Shown here piece by piece: positions 13,601 through 24,108 of a stretch of 64,000 bases of DNA; positions within the stretch are counted from its first letter, which is position 1, and the number at the start of each line of letters is the position of its first letter. The stretch covers positions 1-64,000 of the forward strand of contig LUCM01002470.1 in NCBI GenBank assembly GCA_008360955.1, read 5' to 3'. The position numbers were made by a program, and so were the translations under genes. The notes beneath the pieces were generated by a model. That model had not been told where the DNA came from and ran no database searches. It was given only the letters and a program-made list of their open reading frames with translations. The DNA comes from Fasciolopsis buskii. Taxonomy: Eukaryota > Platyhelminthes > Trematoda > Plagiorchiida > Fasciolidae.

Positions 13601-14839
13601 GGTCATCTGTATTGCTGATCTCGAACAGTGATTCCCTGTGTTGAATGCGTTGAATAATGAGTAGGATTTATGTCATGATCGATTACTTTGTGCTCCAATT
13701 TCTCCCCACTCAACTGTGGAGTACTACTACCGTTGGGAGCCGACTCTGTTTAATGGTCCTATTTGGGATATTTATTTATTTATATAATCCTGATGGTTTG
13801 ATTGATTGGTTCCTGTCCTCCATTGAAATCATGTCTCCAAATTTTTCTCTGAAATTGGTAGAGCATAAAGGTCTGTCAAATTGCTACAGCAGAGGAACGG
13901 CAATGGAAATGGAGATCATCACCGGAATTGGCTTAGATCGGGATTTAATATCGTGAAAAGTTATATTCCAGTTCATGGAACCTTTCTGAAGTTGCTTCTG
14001 TTCTCAGCAGATCGCTTTCAAAGAAGTTGTTGTCGCATCCAATGGTAACCAAGTAACTATCCTGAAGGTGAAAAATAGCTAAGATCACAATCTACCAAGA
14101 CCGTTCGGATATTGGCCGTATCTTTCTTGGTCCACTTATTTCTCATTGATGAAAAGTATCGGCATATATGGCGGTGTCCCACCACCCGTTTTTACCTATT
14201 CTTCCACGCTCCACCAGTAGTCCATCTTTTGATTCATACGATGCGCCCATTGATACCTGCATGTGAACGATGCGGCAAACGCGGGGTGATTTTCCAGTGG
14301 CTTGCAGAATTATCAACTACTCGGCCAGACGTTTGAAATAAAGTAGAAATTTATGTTATCTGAGTTTATTTATTCATCGCGTAGACTCCGATGATTATAG
14401 GCATGGAATCTCCGGTCAGTACGTTCCGAATTTTGCTAAATTCAGATTCCGTTGCTGTAAATTTATTATTCACGGTCGCGACCATGACGCATTTCTAACA
14501 CCGGTTCTCGTCCAGTCGCCGAATTCAAGCAGTGTCAAGCCGGATTAGTACTTGGATAGGTTCCCGGCCAGAACTTCGGTGTTTCGACCATTCCTTTTTG
14601 TGATAGACGGCATTTCATCGGTTTCTCTCCCGTTAGCATGCCTAATCGGTTGGGACCTTATTCAATTTTGTGCCATTCCAATTTTAGGGTCATGTTTGCT
14701 GGTTCAAGCCGCACATGTTTTAGTGGACCCTAGTGGCCCATGCTTAAAACGTGTAACCAAAAAGTATGATACTTCTCGGTATATGGTTCCATGGCTTGTG
14801 AGTATCAGCTATGAACATGTTTTTGAGTACTACAATATT
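10601..14839. other. Stretch with no recognisable gene
   Basis: Only short open frames occur (the largest about 99 codons at 13657-13956 and 14552-14851), without any family motif, conserved repeat or convincing splice pair. No tRNA or simple repeat of note was seen. Probably intergenic DNA with unrecognised old repeats. Confidence 0.45.
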
Positions 14840-14899
14840 TTCATGAAATAATTCGCCATGTGATATCATCGCCCAACTCACCATAAAGAAACCATGGAA

Positions 14900-14944
14900 G
14901 CACTGTATAGCTGTTTCATCCTTGTTAGGAATCATCAGCAGTGC
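14900..14944 (-). ncRNA. Hammerhead ribozyme-like core, type I layout
   Basis: Minus strand: stem I strand GCACTG (14944-14939), invariant CTGATGA (14938-14932), stem II TTCCTAACAAGGAT (14931-14918), invariant GAAA (14917-14914), then CAGCTATA and the other stem I strand CAGTGC (14905-14900). Stem I is a perfect 6 bp. Stem II has four pairs (TCCT with AGGA) but a T/T mismatch next to the core, where a G-C pair is usual. Stem III is reduced to A15.1-U16.1 plus a mismatch around loop AGCT, as short as in schistosome versions. The predicted cleavage nucleotide H17 is A at 14906. All core nucleotides are intact; the weak stem II pair suggests reduced activity. Confidence 0.65.
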
Positions 14945-14955
14945 ATATCCACCGC

Positions 14956-15025
14956 GCCCGAACGGGGACGCGAACCCGAAATGAACGATTCTGAGTCGAA
15001 CGCCTTAGCCATTACGCTACCGGGC
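14956..15025 (-). pseudogene. tRNA-Leu(CAG)-like head of the SINE
   Basis: Seventy nucleotides fold roughly as a tRNA: acceptor GCCCGG pairs with TCGGGC (five Watson-Crick pairs plus G-T). A-box TAGCGTAATGG lies at 15019-15009. The anticodon loop CTCAGAA (14995-14989) carries CAG, and B-box GGTTCGCGTCC (14976-14966) matches the consensus at 10 of 11 places. The anticodon stem keeps only three pairs, and the long variable arm expected of a true tRNA-Leu is absent, so it is a SINE promoter and not a working tRNA gene. Confidence 0.65.
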
Positions 15026-15564
15026 AGGCTCTGAACGGTTCGGTGAACTTCATCACATGATGTTGCACTTATCCGTCACTGATTTGCACGGTTACTGTCC
15101 GCTAGCTCAAGCGATCGACCCCTACTGATAGATGACTTCTCTGCAGGTAGCCTAAGTACGACGAAGGCTTTGGATAGGACGTAAGATTACACGTACCGTT
15201 TCTGGATCGGGTTTGATATCTGCTCTGTTAAGAGTTTGACCACTAAACCTAACCATATTTTAGAATCCCAACTATCCTCAATTTAGCTTAATTCCATTTT
15301 GAATATATCGTTGGACAGGGGAATCTAATTCCCTCATGCATTCCTCATTATTCTTTTCAAAAGCGACAATGCCACCTTCCACTCAGTGAACTCCAGGGAA
15401 ATCGTCCGTCGCTCCAGAATCCTCCTCTGAAATAAGTAACTGGGTTTTTTAGGACACACTTTGTTTGCCTTAAACGGTAACAGTCATACGATTCACCGGA
15501 GGTGATCACGTGACTTGGGCTCGTTTCACTCTAAATGTAAAAACCCGTAAAGCTAGATAAAGTT
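15026..15564. other. Unassigned stretch between SINE and tandem duplication
   Basis: No open frame with a recognisable motif and no simple repeat. It ends at the CTGC that forms the left edge of the tandem duplication. Confidence 0.4.
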
Positions 15565-15897
15565 CTGCAGTGTTCTGTGTGTTTGTTAACTCAAATGAGG
15601 TGTTCCAAAGAGCGGGTTGCTGTACCCAATGCTTCGTTCAGCAGTCTGGTATGGATACAAATGTTAATTTACCCGGATCTTTTCATTACTGTCACTGTTT
15701 GACTCTCCAATATATTTGTTCACCAACTGTAAACAGAAAGTTGTTCGAGACTGTAATCTTTAACTCCTTCAGGTTATTATTAAGCTACGTGTGAAGCACG
15801 TCTTATCGATAACAACACACGGTCGATCGAATGGCTGATTTTAGTACCATCATTTTTGGAAGTTTCTTCAGCTTCTAGTTGAAAACGGACCCATACC
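15565..15897. repeat. First, partial copy of the tandem unit (segment X)
   Basis: These 333 bases repeat at 17303-17635 and 19477-19809 with no difference that I can see. The left edge is the CTGC at 15565-15568. The copy is cut off by the adapter sequence that starts at 15897, so the rest of this unit (about 474 bases present at 17636-18109) is missing from the assembly. An open frame across it gives an identical 74-residue peptide in the other copies, but I know no function for it. Confidence 0.9.
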
Positions 15898-15934
15898 TGT
15901 CTCTTATACACATCTAGATGTGTATAAGAGACAG
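15897..15934. other. Nextera (Tn5) mate-pair junction adapter: assembly contaminant
   Basis: Exactly 38 bases: the 19-bp Tn5 mosaic end CTGTCTCTTATACACATCT immediately followed by its own reverse complement. This is the circularisation junction of Nextera mate-pair libraries. It is followed by a single N at 15935. In translation it yields the familiar contaminant peptide VSYTHLDVYKRQ on the minus strand. It is not fluke DNA. Confidence 0.98.
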
Positions 15935-15935
15935 N
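15935..15935. other. One-base assembly gap
   Basis: A single N directly after the adapter, joining segment X to segment Y of the tandem unit. By comparison with 17636-18109, about 474 bases are missing here. Confidence 0.95.
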
Positions 15936-16397
15936 AGAATTACTGACCACTGAGCTAGTCGTTTGCTGAGTGACTAAGTGCACGTTTGCAGGCAATGAGC
16001 GGCAGTGATCGACAAGCATAAATCAATAAAACAAGTTGGCGTTTGTCACCTGACAAGGGAATGGACAATTCGTGCTCGTAAGCAGTGTCTTAGCGATGCC
16101 TGTATGTGCATGCTTACTTGTGTCAACGCATGCATGTACTGTAACTAACCGTCCATTCACATTTCTTCGGTTACTGTGACCCACCAGTTTTGATGATCCT
16201 TATTATGGCTTGTCGTTACTGAGTACTGCAGATGTCGTTTTATCTCACTCCACCCTTTGCAGTTCGAGGGCTGGTGCTATTGCTCCTTCAACCTCCGCAA
16301 CTCCTAAGAGATCCAGAGTCTTTGATGGAAATCGGATCTCGAACCATAGGCAAAACCTGCTGCAAAGTGCATTGTCCCTTTGATTTGATTTCAGCGT

Positions 16398-17020
16398 TCA
16401 TCTGCATTGTCGTTCATCGAAGCACCTAGTTCGCCTGATGGCCCCTCCAGGTCTAACGGACGTTGTATGACTAAACAGGTCATTTTCGTAGATTAAATGT
16501 GGGGATTTCACATCCTGTGATAAGTTGTTTATCAACAACAAGAGCAACAGTGGTCTCAGGACAAAACCTTGGGGCGCACCGCCCCCGGCCTCGCGCCAGG
16601 CGGAATACGAGTCAAGGACCCTCGCAGCGAAAAATCTTCCGCGCACAAAATCCTCAAGCAACGAACACGGTTTTCTCGGAACTTCAAGTTTCAAGACCAG
16701 TGGTGTGGGACTTTATCGATTGCCCTACTGAAGTCTACTCAGATGACTTCTGTCAGGCAACCCTCTGTCTTCACTTGGAATCAACGTTCATGCATCAGGA
16801 GATTGGGCAAACAGAAACATCCTTACTGAGAAATGTGCAGTTAGGTTTGAGAAGTTTGTAATTTCACCGATTTCGTTACTGAGTCCTTAAGAGCTTTTCC
16901 GACGCACAAGTGGGGCTTACGGGGTAGTTGTGGTGGCAACTTATTTCCGCCCTCAGACAACGGTAGATAGCAGTAGACTAATCCGGTCCCGACATTTAAA
17001 ATACTGGAGACTTTCACCCA
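16398..17020 (-). pseudogene. CR1/Jockey-like reverse transcriptase fragment, copy 1
   Basis: Minus strand: a degraded palm motif VDFSRAIDKVPHHW (about 16735-16700, consensus ..DFSKAFDKVPH), then PCSLLEDFVRGRFFAARV and APQGFVLRPLLLLLLINNL (consensus GVPQGSVLGPLLFL.YINDL), then LIYENDLF in place of YADDL. Two of the three catalytic-box residues have changed, and stops separate the blocks. It is a dead copy. The endonuclease remains lie just upstream (17291-17034) and everything between them in an intact element has been deleted. Confidence 0.75.
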
Positions 17021-17033
17021 CACTCATAATGCC

Positions 17034-17302
17034 TCACCGAAACCATTTTCGGCAGCAGACGTTTTCAGTGGGCATGCAGGCGCCCCATTGCACACATACA
17101 GCGCCACCCCTCTTCCGCATTTCCGCTTGTTGCGATCCGTAAAATAATTTATATCCAGCTGGATTTACCTCCGATTCTCGAACTTTCTCTGGGAACCGCG
17201 TCCTTATTAACGCCGCGGTGACAGGCATTTTAGTTACCACTAGTGCTTCCAGGTTATCTCTCTTTCGTATAGTACTGCAAACATTGAACAACAGAACATT
17301 GG
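17034..17302 (-). pseudogene. CR1/Jockey-like endonuclease fragment, copy 1
   Basis: Minus strand: FNVCSTIRKRDNLEALVV, then PEKVRESEVNPAGYKLF and AEMRKRGGAVCVQWG. Intact relatives read NVRSI...NLEALV...P DIV.LTETWL....V.D.EV...GY.LFR.DR....GGGV. The catalytic TETW Glu is replaced here (LIRTRFP). The frame is cut at 17303 by the tandem duplication junction, unlike the copy at 21037-21336. Confidence 0.65.
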
Positions 17303-18571
17303 CTGCAGTGTTCTGTGTGTTTGTTAACTCAAATGAGGTGTTCCAAAGAGCGGGTTGCTGTACCCAATGCTTCGTTCAGCAGTCTGGTATGGATACAAAT
17401 GTTAATTTACCCGGATCTTTTCATTACTGTCACTGTTTGACTCTCCAATATATTTGTTCACCAACTGTAAACAGAAAGTTGTTCGAGACTGTAATCTTTA
17501 ACTCCTTCAGGTTATTATTAAGCTACGTGTGAAGCACGTCTTATCGATAACAACACACGGTCGATCGAATGGCTGATTTTAGTACCATCATTTTTGGAAG
17601 TTTCTTCAGCTTCTAGTTGAAAACGGACCCATACCGTTCCAGGCGTAGTAAGCATACGGCCGCATGCTCACCTGGATCTGTAGCGAAAGGATGCCCTGAG
17701 CACCCAGGATGTCCAGCCTAATCCCAAGAGCATATGAACTGAGCTATCGGTCATCAGCTCCCAGAGCTCTGTTTGTACAAATGACAATGCACAAGCGAGC
17801 GAACTTTGCAGTATTCATCTAAAGAGGTGCCTGCAAGAAAAATGTCTTCATATCACTTTTACCATGCTATAAAAGTGACACCGTTTTGTGCGTCACGGTT
17901 TAATTCCCGTTTGCTGCTAGCCAGTGATTCTTTCAACATTGTTAAAAACTATCGGTCGTTATTTGCAACACTTCCAGAAGTGAGACGTGCTGTTAGTGAC
18001 CCAATCGTTTTTGTCTGGCTATGTTTGATACCATATAGCTTTAGTCAGCTCAGGCTGATTGTCCATTTCCTTTCAGCAAATAACTGTTATGAACCCACTA
18101 TTAGGAAATAGAATTACTGACCACTGAGCTAGTCGTTTGCTGAGTGACTAAGTGCACGTTTGCAGGCAATGAGCGGCAGTGATCGACAAGCATAAATCAA
18201 TAAAACAAGTTGGCGTTTGTCACCTGACAAGGGAATGGACAATTCGTGCTCGTAAGCAGTGTCTTAGCGATGCCTGTATGTGCATGCTTACTTGTGTCAA
18301 CGCATGCATGTACTGTAACTAACCGTCCATTCACATTTCTTCGGTTACTGTGACCCACCAGTTTTGATGATCCTTATTATGGCTTGTCGTTACTGAGTAC
18401 TGCAGATGTCGTTTTATCTCACTCCACCCTTTGCAGTTCGAGGGCTGGTGCTATTGCTCCTTCAACCTCCGCAACTCCTAAGAGATCCAGAGTCTTTGAT
18501 GGAAATCGGATCTCGAACCATAGGCAAAACCTGCTGCAAAGTGCATTGTCCCTTTGATTTGATTTCAGCGT

Positions 18572-19194
18572 TCATCTGCATTGTCGTTCATCGAAGCACC
18601 TAGTTCGCCTGATGGCCCCTCCAGGTCTAACGGACGTTGTATGACTAAACAGGTCATTTTCGTAGATTAAATGTGGGGATTTCACATCCTGTGATAAGTT
18701 GTTTATCAACAACAAGAGCAACAGTGGTCTCAGGACAAAACCTTGGGGCGCACCGCCCCCGGCCTCGCGCCAGGCGGAATACGAGTCAAGGACCCTCGCA
18801 GCGAAAAATCTTCCGCGCACAAAATCCTCAAGCAACGAACACGGTTTTCTCGGAACTTCAAGTTTCAAGACCAGTGGTGTGGGACTTTATCGATTGCCCT
18901 ACTGAAGTCTACTCAGATGACTTCTGTCAGGCAACCCTCTGTCTTCACTTGGAATCAACGTTCATGCATCAGGAGATTGGGCAAACAGAAACATCCTTAC
19001 TGAGAAATGTGCAGTTAGGTTTGAGAAGTTTGTAATTTCACCGATTTCGTTACTGAGTCCTTAAGAGCTTTTCCGACGCACAAGTGGGGCTTACGGGGTA
19101 GTTGTGGTGGCAACTTATTTCCGCCCTCAGACAACGGTAGATAGCAGTAGACTAATCCGGTCCCGACATTTAAAATACTGGAGACTTTCACCCA
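18572..19194 (-). pseudogene. CR1/Jockey-like reverse transcriptase fragment, copy 2
   Basis: Same sequence as 16398-17020 (APQGFVLRPLL, LIYENDLF), shifted by 2174 bases. No difference was visible in the translated frames. Confidence 0.75.
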
Positions 19195-19207
19195 CACTCA
19201 TAATGCC

Positions 19208-19476
19208 TCACCGAAACCATTTTCGGCAGCAGACGTTTTCAGTGGGCATGCAGGCGCCCCATTGCACACATACAGCGCCACCCCTCTTCCGCATTTCCGC
19301 TTGTTGCGATCCGTAAAATAATTTATATCCAGCTGGATTTACCTCCGATTCTCGAACTTTCTCTGGGAACCGCGTCCTTATTAACGCCGCGGTGACAGGC
19401 ATTTTAGTTACCACTAGTGCTTCCAGGTTATCTCTCTTTCGTATAGTACTGCAAACATTGAACAACAGAACATTGG
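19208..19476 (-). pseudogene. CR1/Jockey-like endonuclease fragment, copy 2
   Basis: Same as 17034-17302; again truncated at the duplication junction. Confidence 0.65.
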
Positions 19477-19814
19477 CTGCAGTGTTCTGTGTGTTTGTTA
19501 ACTCAAATGAGGTGTTCCAAAGAGCGGGTTGCTGTACCCAATGCTTCGTTCAGCAGTCTGGTATGGATACAAATGTTAATTTACCCGGATCTTTTCATTA
19601 CTGTCACTGTTTGACTCTCCAATATATTTGTTCACCAACTGTAAACAGAAAGTTGTTCGAGACTGTAATCTTTAACTCCTTCAGGTTATTATTAAGCTAC
19701 GTGTGAAGCACGTCTTATCGATAACAACACACGGTCGATCGAATGGCTGATTTTAGTACCATCATTTTTGGAAGTTTCTTCAGCTTCTAGTTGAAAACGG
19801 ACCCATACCGTTCC

Positions 19815-19815
19815 N
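19815..19815. other. One-base assembly gap
   Basis: A single N where 346 bases present in the preceding unit (17641-17986) are missing. Confidence 0.95.
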
Positions 19816-19938
19816 GTGCTGTTAGTGACCCAATCGTTTTTGTCTGGCTATGTTTGATACCATATAGCTTTAGTCAGCTCAGGCTGATTGTCCATTTCCT
19901 TTCAGCAAATAACTGTTATGAACCCACTATTAGGAAAT

Positions 19939-21309
19939 AGAATTACTGACCACTGAGCTAGTCGTTTGCTGAGTGACTAAGTGCACGTTTGCAGGCAATG
20001 AGCGGCAGTGATCGACAAGCATAAATCAATAAAACAAGTTGGCGTTTGTCACCTGACAAGGGAATGGACAATTCGTGCTCGTAAGCAGTGTCTTAGCGAT
20101 GCCTGTATGTGCATGCTTACTTGTGTCAACGCATGCATGTACTGTAACTAACCGTCCATTCACATTTCTTCGGTTACTGTGACCCACCAGTTTTGATGAT
20201 CCTTATTATGGCTTGTCGTTACTGAGTACTGCAGATGTCGTTTTATCTCACTCCACCCTTTGCAGTTCGAGGGCTGGTGCTATTGCTCCTTCAACCTCCG
20301 CAACTCCTAAGAGATCCAGAGTCTTTGATGGAAATCGGATCTCGAACCATAGGCAAAACCTGCTGCAAAGTGCATTGTCCCTTTGATTTGATTTCAGCGT
20401 TCATCTGCATTGTCGTTCATCGAAGCACCTAGTTCGCCTGATGGCCCCTCCAGGTCTAACGGACGTTGTATGACTAAACAGGTCATTTTCGTAGATTAAA
20501 TGTGGGGATTTCACATCCTGTGATAAGTTGTTTATCAACAACAAGAGCAACAGTGGTCTCAGGACAAAACCTTGGGGCGCACCGCCCCCGGCCTCGCGCC
20601 AGGCGGAATACGAGTCAAGGACCCTCGCAGCGAAAAATCTTCCGCGCACAAAATCCTCAAGCAACGAACACGGTTTTCTCGGAACTTCAAGTTTCAAGAC
20701 CAGTGGTGTGGGACTTTATCGATTGCCCTACTGAAGTCTACTCAGATGACTTCTGTCAGGCAACCCTCTGTCTTCACTTGGAATCAACGTTCATGCATCA
20801 GGAGATTGGGCAAACAGAAACATCCTTACTGAGAAATGTGCAGTTAGGTTTGAGAAGTTTGTAATTTCACCGATTTCGTTACTGAGTCCTTAAGAGCTTT
20901 TCCGACGCACAAGTGGGGCTTACGGGGTAGTTGTGGTGGCAACTTATTTCCGCCCTCAGACAACGGTAGATAGCAGTAGACTAATCCGGTCCCGACATTT
21001 AAAATACTGGAGACTTTCACCCACACTCATAATGCCTCACCGAAACCATTTTCGGCAGCAGACGTTTTCAGTGGGCATGCAGGCGCCCCATTGCACACAT
21101 ACAGCGCCACCCCTCTTCCGCATTTCCGCTTGTTGCGATCCGTAAAATAATTTATATCCAGCTGGATTTACCTCCGATTCTCGAACTTTCTCTGGGAACC
21201 GCGTCCTTATTAACGCCGCGGTGACAGGCATTTTAGTTACCACTAGTGCTTCCAGGTTATCTCTCTTTCGTATAGTACTGCAAACATTGAACAACAGAAC
21301 ATTGGCTGC
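19939..21309. repeat. Tandem unit, third copy, ends at CTGC
   Basis: Matches 15936-17306 and ends at the CTGC of 21306-21309, where the sequence departs into unique DNA (TGCCCTTTTG). This copy preserves the original, unduplicated connection of the retrotransposon endonuclease frame to its upstream part. Confidence 0.9.
20401..21023 (-). pseudogene. CR1/Jockey-like reverse transcriptase fragment, copy 3
   Basis: Same sequence as the two preceding copies, with the same substitutions in the catalytic box (YEND). Confidence 0.75.
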
Positions 21310-21336
21310 TGCCCTTTTGTCCTCTTTGTTTAACAT
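21037..21336 (-). pseudogene. CR1/Jockey-like endonuclease fragment, copy 3, original junction
   Basis: Same endonuclease motifs as copies 1 and 2, but the frame continues upstream past 21309 as KEDKRAAANVLLFNVCSTI. This is the ancestral connection and shows that the duplication cut through the endonuclease domain. Confidence 0.7.
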
Positions 21337-21344
21337 ACGATTTG

Positions 21345-21960
21345 TGCATGGTCCTCTTCAACTTATACGACCGGATCAGTACGTTCCGAGCCTGCACCTC
21401 AGACTCTCATACCACCTTCAGATATTGAAGTGGTCTTGATTCGCGCACCCTATCCAATCGGAAGGGCGATTTCAAGCAAATTGAATTGGTAATGGGCCCC
21501 TCATCAGCGGAGAATAATATCCTCTAGATATTTCGCAAATGACTTACGTCGTGGTTTACTCTCTCCTAATTAATGTGTTAATCGCCTCAGGGATGTTCAT
21601 AATCGAGAAGCATTGTTCCCGCAGTAGTGACACTTTACCCAAGGTTCTAACGTACCAGACTGCGTATCTGTAATAATCGGTATCGACTCTAATATTTCCT
21701 CCTTCGCGACTTTCGTCGATATGGAAGAAGCCCCGGTTTTTACCGGCCACCTGAGGGCGCTTGGGCCTTGGTCGACTTTTAGGTTCACTTGAATTTGTTC
21801 CAATCGCAGCTGCTACCTCTGCGTACGACGCAAGGCTCACTGCACGTGCCGGTACTTCCATGTTGGAACAGATATCCTCTGAAGAAATGTTACAGTTTTT
21901 GGAGCCCAGATACCGCGCGAGCATGGCACATGATTTACACTGTTTTTATAGTGCTTGATT
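21345..21960 (-). mobile_element. ORF1-like remains of the CR1/Jockey-like element
   Basis: Minus strand from 21924: PKSRPRPKRPQVAGKNRGFF, then YYRYAVWYVRTLGKVSLLRE, CFSIMNIPEAINTLIRRE, and in the next frame RVNHDVSHLRNI and ADEGPITNSI, ending with SRPLQYLKVV. I recall a similar protein preceding the endonuclease in fluke elements, where it acts as an ORF1 nucleic-acid binder; that is memory, not a search result. It lies directly upstream of the endonuclease copy at 21037-21336 and in the same orientation, so both belong to one element. Confidence 0.55.
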
Positions 21961-24077
21961 CTGTACATTTATATTCCTCCTTTCAGTGCGAACAGGCAAG
22001 ATGAAATCAGCCCTCAAATACATCACTGAGATAAGTTATCCTGTTTATCTCGTTGGGTCGTGCAGGCGCGCATCCAGCCACATCACGCTAAAATGAAGCA
22101 TTTTAGCAAATAGACTTTAGATTTTTCCAGGTTTTGTAGGTCATTTATTAACCTCTACTTTGAAGATATGTATTCATGATTTATTGGATAAACATTTTAA
22201 CCCGAAACGGTTGCGTTTTCTCCAAAGACCAAACATTTTTTTCTAGGCCGGACAATGATCTTTTCGCATGACATGCAATATGCCCTAGAATGACTCCGTC
22301 TTTGCCTCCATGTTTTCCCCTGAAGTAGCTTTATGCAGACCACACAACTGTAGCACAGCCAAGATTTCTATCCTTTTTTCGGCTACTTTGTGCAATAGAT
22401 ACTGATGCATTGATAGACTGTTAAGTGCGGAGTTTTCATAACTTTGGTGATTATAGTGGATTCATGCAAACCTATCATAATCTGGCTTCACACGTCTCTT
22501 TCTTAGGCATATTGCCTGATCTTGCAAGGAGTTCCAATAACAGCAGCAATGAGCAAGCAGTTCAACTGGTATCTGAATTAGATGCTTGAAAACGGGATTT
22601 TCCTACGTCTCAGTGCATTCGTCAAGAAAGTCTTACGCTATTTTCAGCATAATCGTTGTCTGATCACTGTTGATTTGATGGAGCCAAACAAAAACCTTTA
22701 ATTACACGAAGTCCTACCGGTCTGACGGAGTGGGAAATTTCCCTCAGGTGGGTGACCTTCGATTCCTATTCGAAGCCGAACAAGGTCTCAGAATCGTCGC
22801 ACTACCTCTGCCGCATGCAAAACACATCGCTGATTGTTGATATTTGACAGCCAGTGTTGGCAAGCAGCCATAAATTCGTCGTGATTTTCAGCGTCTGATG
22901 AACTTTTTGCTCATGTTCATGCTCACTTTTATACCCCTTGGGTATTATCAAAATTGTTGAGGTACTTAGGCTACGGTTTGATCGAGAATTGGGGAAATTC
23001 GAGTGTCCGCTACCTTCAGCCAGCATCCGGAATGGGTCCGAAATTCTGACTATTGAAACTGGTAAGGTCTACGAACGCGATTCAAATTAAGGAGCATTGT
23101 TTGCATGCAACCTGTCTTTGTGCAAAGGCGCAAGAACGGCCAAAGTTTGTGACGAAAACGAAATAGCCAACATACTGCTCTGTTTCATTTTAGATTGTTT
23201 CATCCTATTCTCATGATTCTTCTGTGCATATCATCCCCATGAATGGAGTGTGACAACGAAATCTAACAGGAGGCTTTATTCGCCATCAGTCAGCTGCCTA
23301 ATAGACCTACCAGGAATTTTCATGAACTCTTCGATATAGGATTTTACTCCTGTATTTACTGGGTATTTTTTTATAGTTTAAAAGCCACAGGTCACTTGTG
23401 AGATTTGCAATCTTCTGATTCCTTCACTACCGGAAATTTAGTAGATTATGAAACTCCTCTTCCATTTAGTCACGTTTTTCATCTGGCAGAAATGCTGCGG
23501 TCGTGGTTTTCGCCCACTTGCAATCAACATTGGGATGATAGCATTTTCCGATATAAAATCTACAGCCATAAAATAAACATAGGATATAATTAATTTTCTA
23601 TGAGCTGCATTTCAAACGGATAGCACTGTACTGTCCAAACTCCACGATCTAATCCACTTAAACATCCCCAGTCAAAATGGGAGCTGTAGGTAAGTCAGCC
23701 CAATCGATCATTTTGAAGACTGTATATCGAGTGTTAATTCTGCTCCGGGATTGTATAATACTCGTGTATCAGCGTGAATTGTATAAAGCTGTTTACAAAA
23801 GCTGTTCAACAATATGCATTAACCAACCAGACGTGTTACTTAACCGACGTCTTTTCGCAAATATCATTTCCTATATACGACTCTGTAACCGCATGCTTGC
23901 TAATATCTGTATCCAATTTAAAAGTGCGATGCAGGTCAAAACACCGAACTTTTCACTTTTTATTTTCCATGTAAAATGAATGGAAAGGCTCACAAGAAAG
24001 ATGTGGCCGAACAACTGCTTTTCGACCCACGCCTATAATTCCTGTTTTTTCCTTTGTCTACTCATGAGTAGCTCCAG
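21961..24077. other. Stretch upstream of the CDK inhibitor gene, mostly unassigned
   Basis: Bases 22028-22095 match 6865-6935 and look like the 5' leader of the retrotransposon on the left. The rest (22100-24077) shows no coding motif. It is the 5' flank of the CDK inhibitor gene and may hold its distal promoter or a 5' untranslated exon, which cannot be told from sequence alone. Confidence 0.45.
22028..22095 (-). repeat. Retrotransposon 5'-leader repeat, shared with 6865-6935
   Basis: GAGATAAG..ATCCTGT and CTCGTTGGGTC occur in the same order and spacing at both sites, about three quarters of bases matching by eye. At both sites the repeat lies upstream (minus strand) of a non-LTR retrotransposon coding region. 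Confidence 0.6.
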
Positions 24078-24108
24078 TTGATCTCTGTTTGTTTTATCCC
24101 AAGTTTGA

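Larger units (their letters stand above)
14840..15025 (-). mobile_element. tRNA-derived SINE carrying a hammerhead ribozyme core
   Basis: Read on the minus strand, a 70-nt tRNA-like head (15025-14956) is followed by about 10 nt and then a hammerhead core (14944-14900), then a body that continues to roughly 14840 where I lose it. The head supplies polymerase III A and B boxes. This order (tRNA-like pol III promoter, then hammerhead) is that described for the Sm-alpha repeat of Schistosoma. The element is not autonomous and would rely on LINE-type reverse transcription. The right edge of the tRNA head is clear; the 3' end and any target duplication were not identified, so the lower coordinate is approximate. 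Confidence 0.7.
15936..18109. repeat. Tandem unit, complete copy (2174 bp)
   Basis: This stretch is repeated head to tail at an offset of exactly 2174 bases (for example 15936 with 18110, 17303 with 19477). It contains segment Y (retrotransposon RT and endonuclease remains), segment X, and the only complete version of the stretch 17636-18109. Open frames inside are letter-identical in all copies. The junction between Y and X at 17303 reads TTGGCTGCAGTG. Confidence 0.9.
18110..19938. repeat. Tandem unit, second copy with a 346-bp gap
   Basis: Matches 15936-18109 except that the bases corresponding to 17641-17986 are replaced by one N at 19815. The resulting length is 1829 instead of 2174 bases. 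Confidence 0.9.

Noticed and set aside
14956..15025. Functional tRNA-Leu gene
   Set aside because: Anticodon stem mostly unpaired, no long variable arm, and fused to a hammerhead-bearing repeat; it is a SINE head.
15897..15934. Inverted repeat resembling the end of a bacterial transposon
   Set aside because: It is the Tn5 mosaic end used in Nextera kits, directly joined to its reverse complement and followed by an N; a library artefact and not a natural insertion.
22715..22790. tRNA-like B-box (CCTTCGATTCC) near 22762
   Set aside because: No A-box at the right distance and no cloverleaf pairing; chance match likely.
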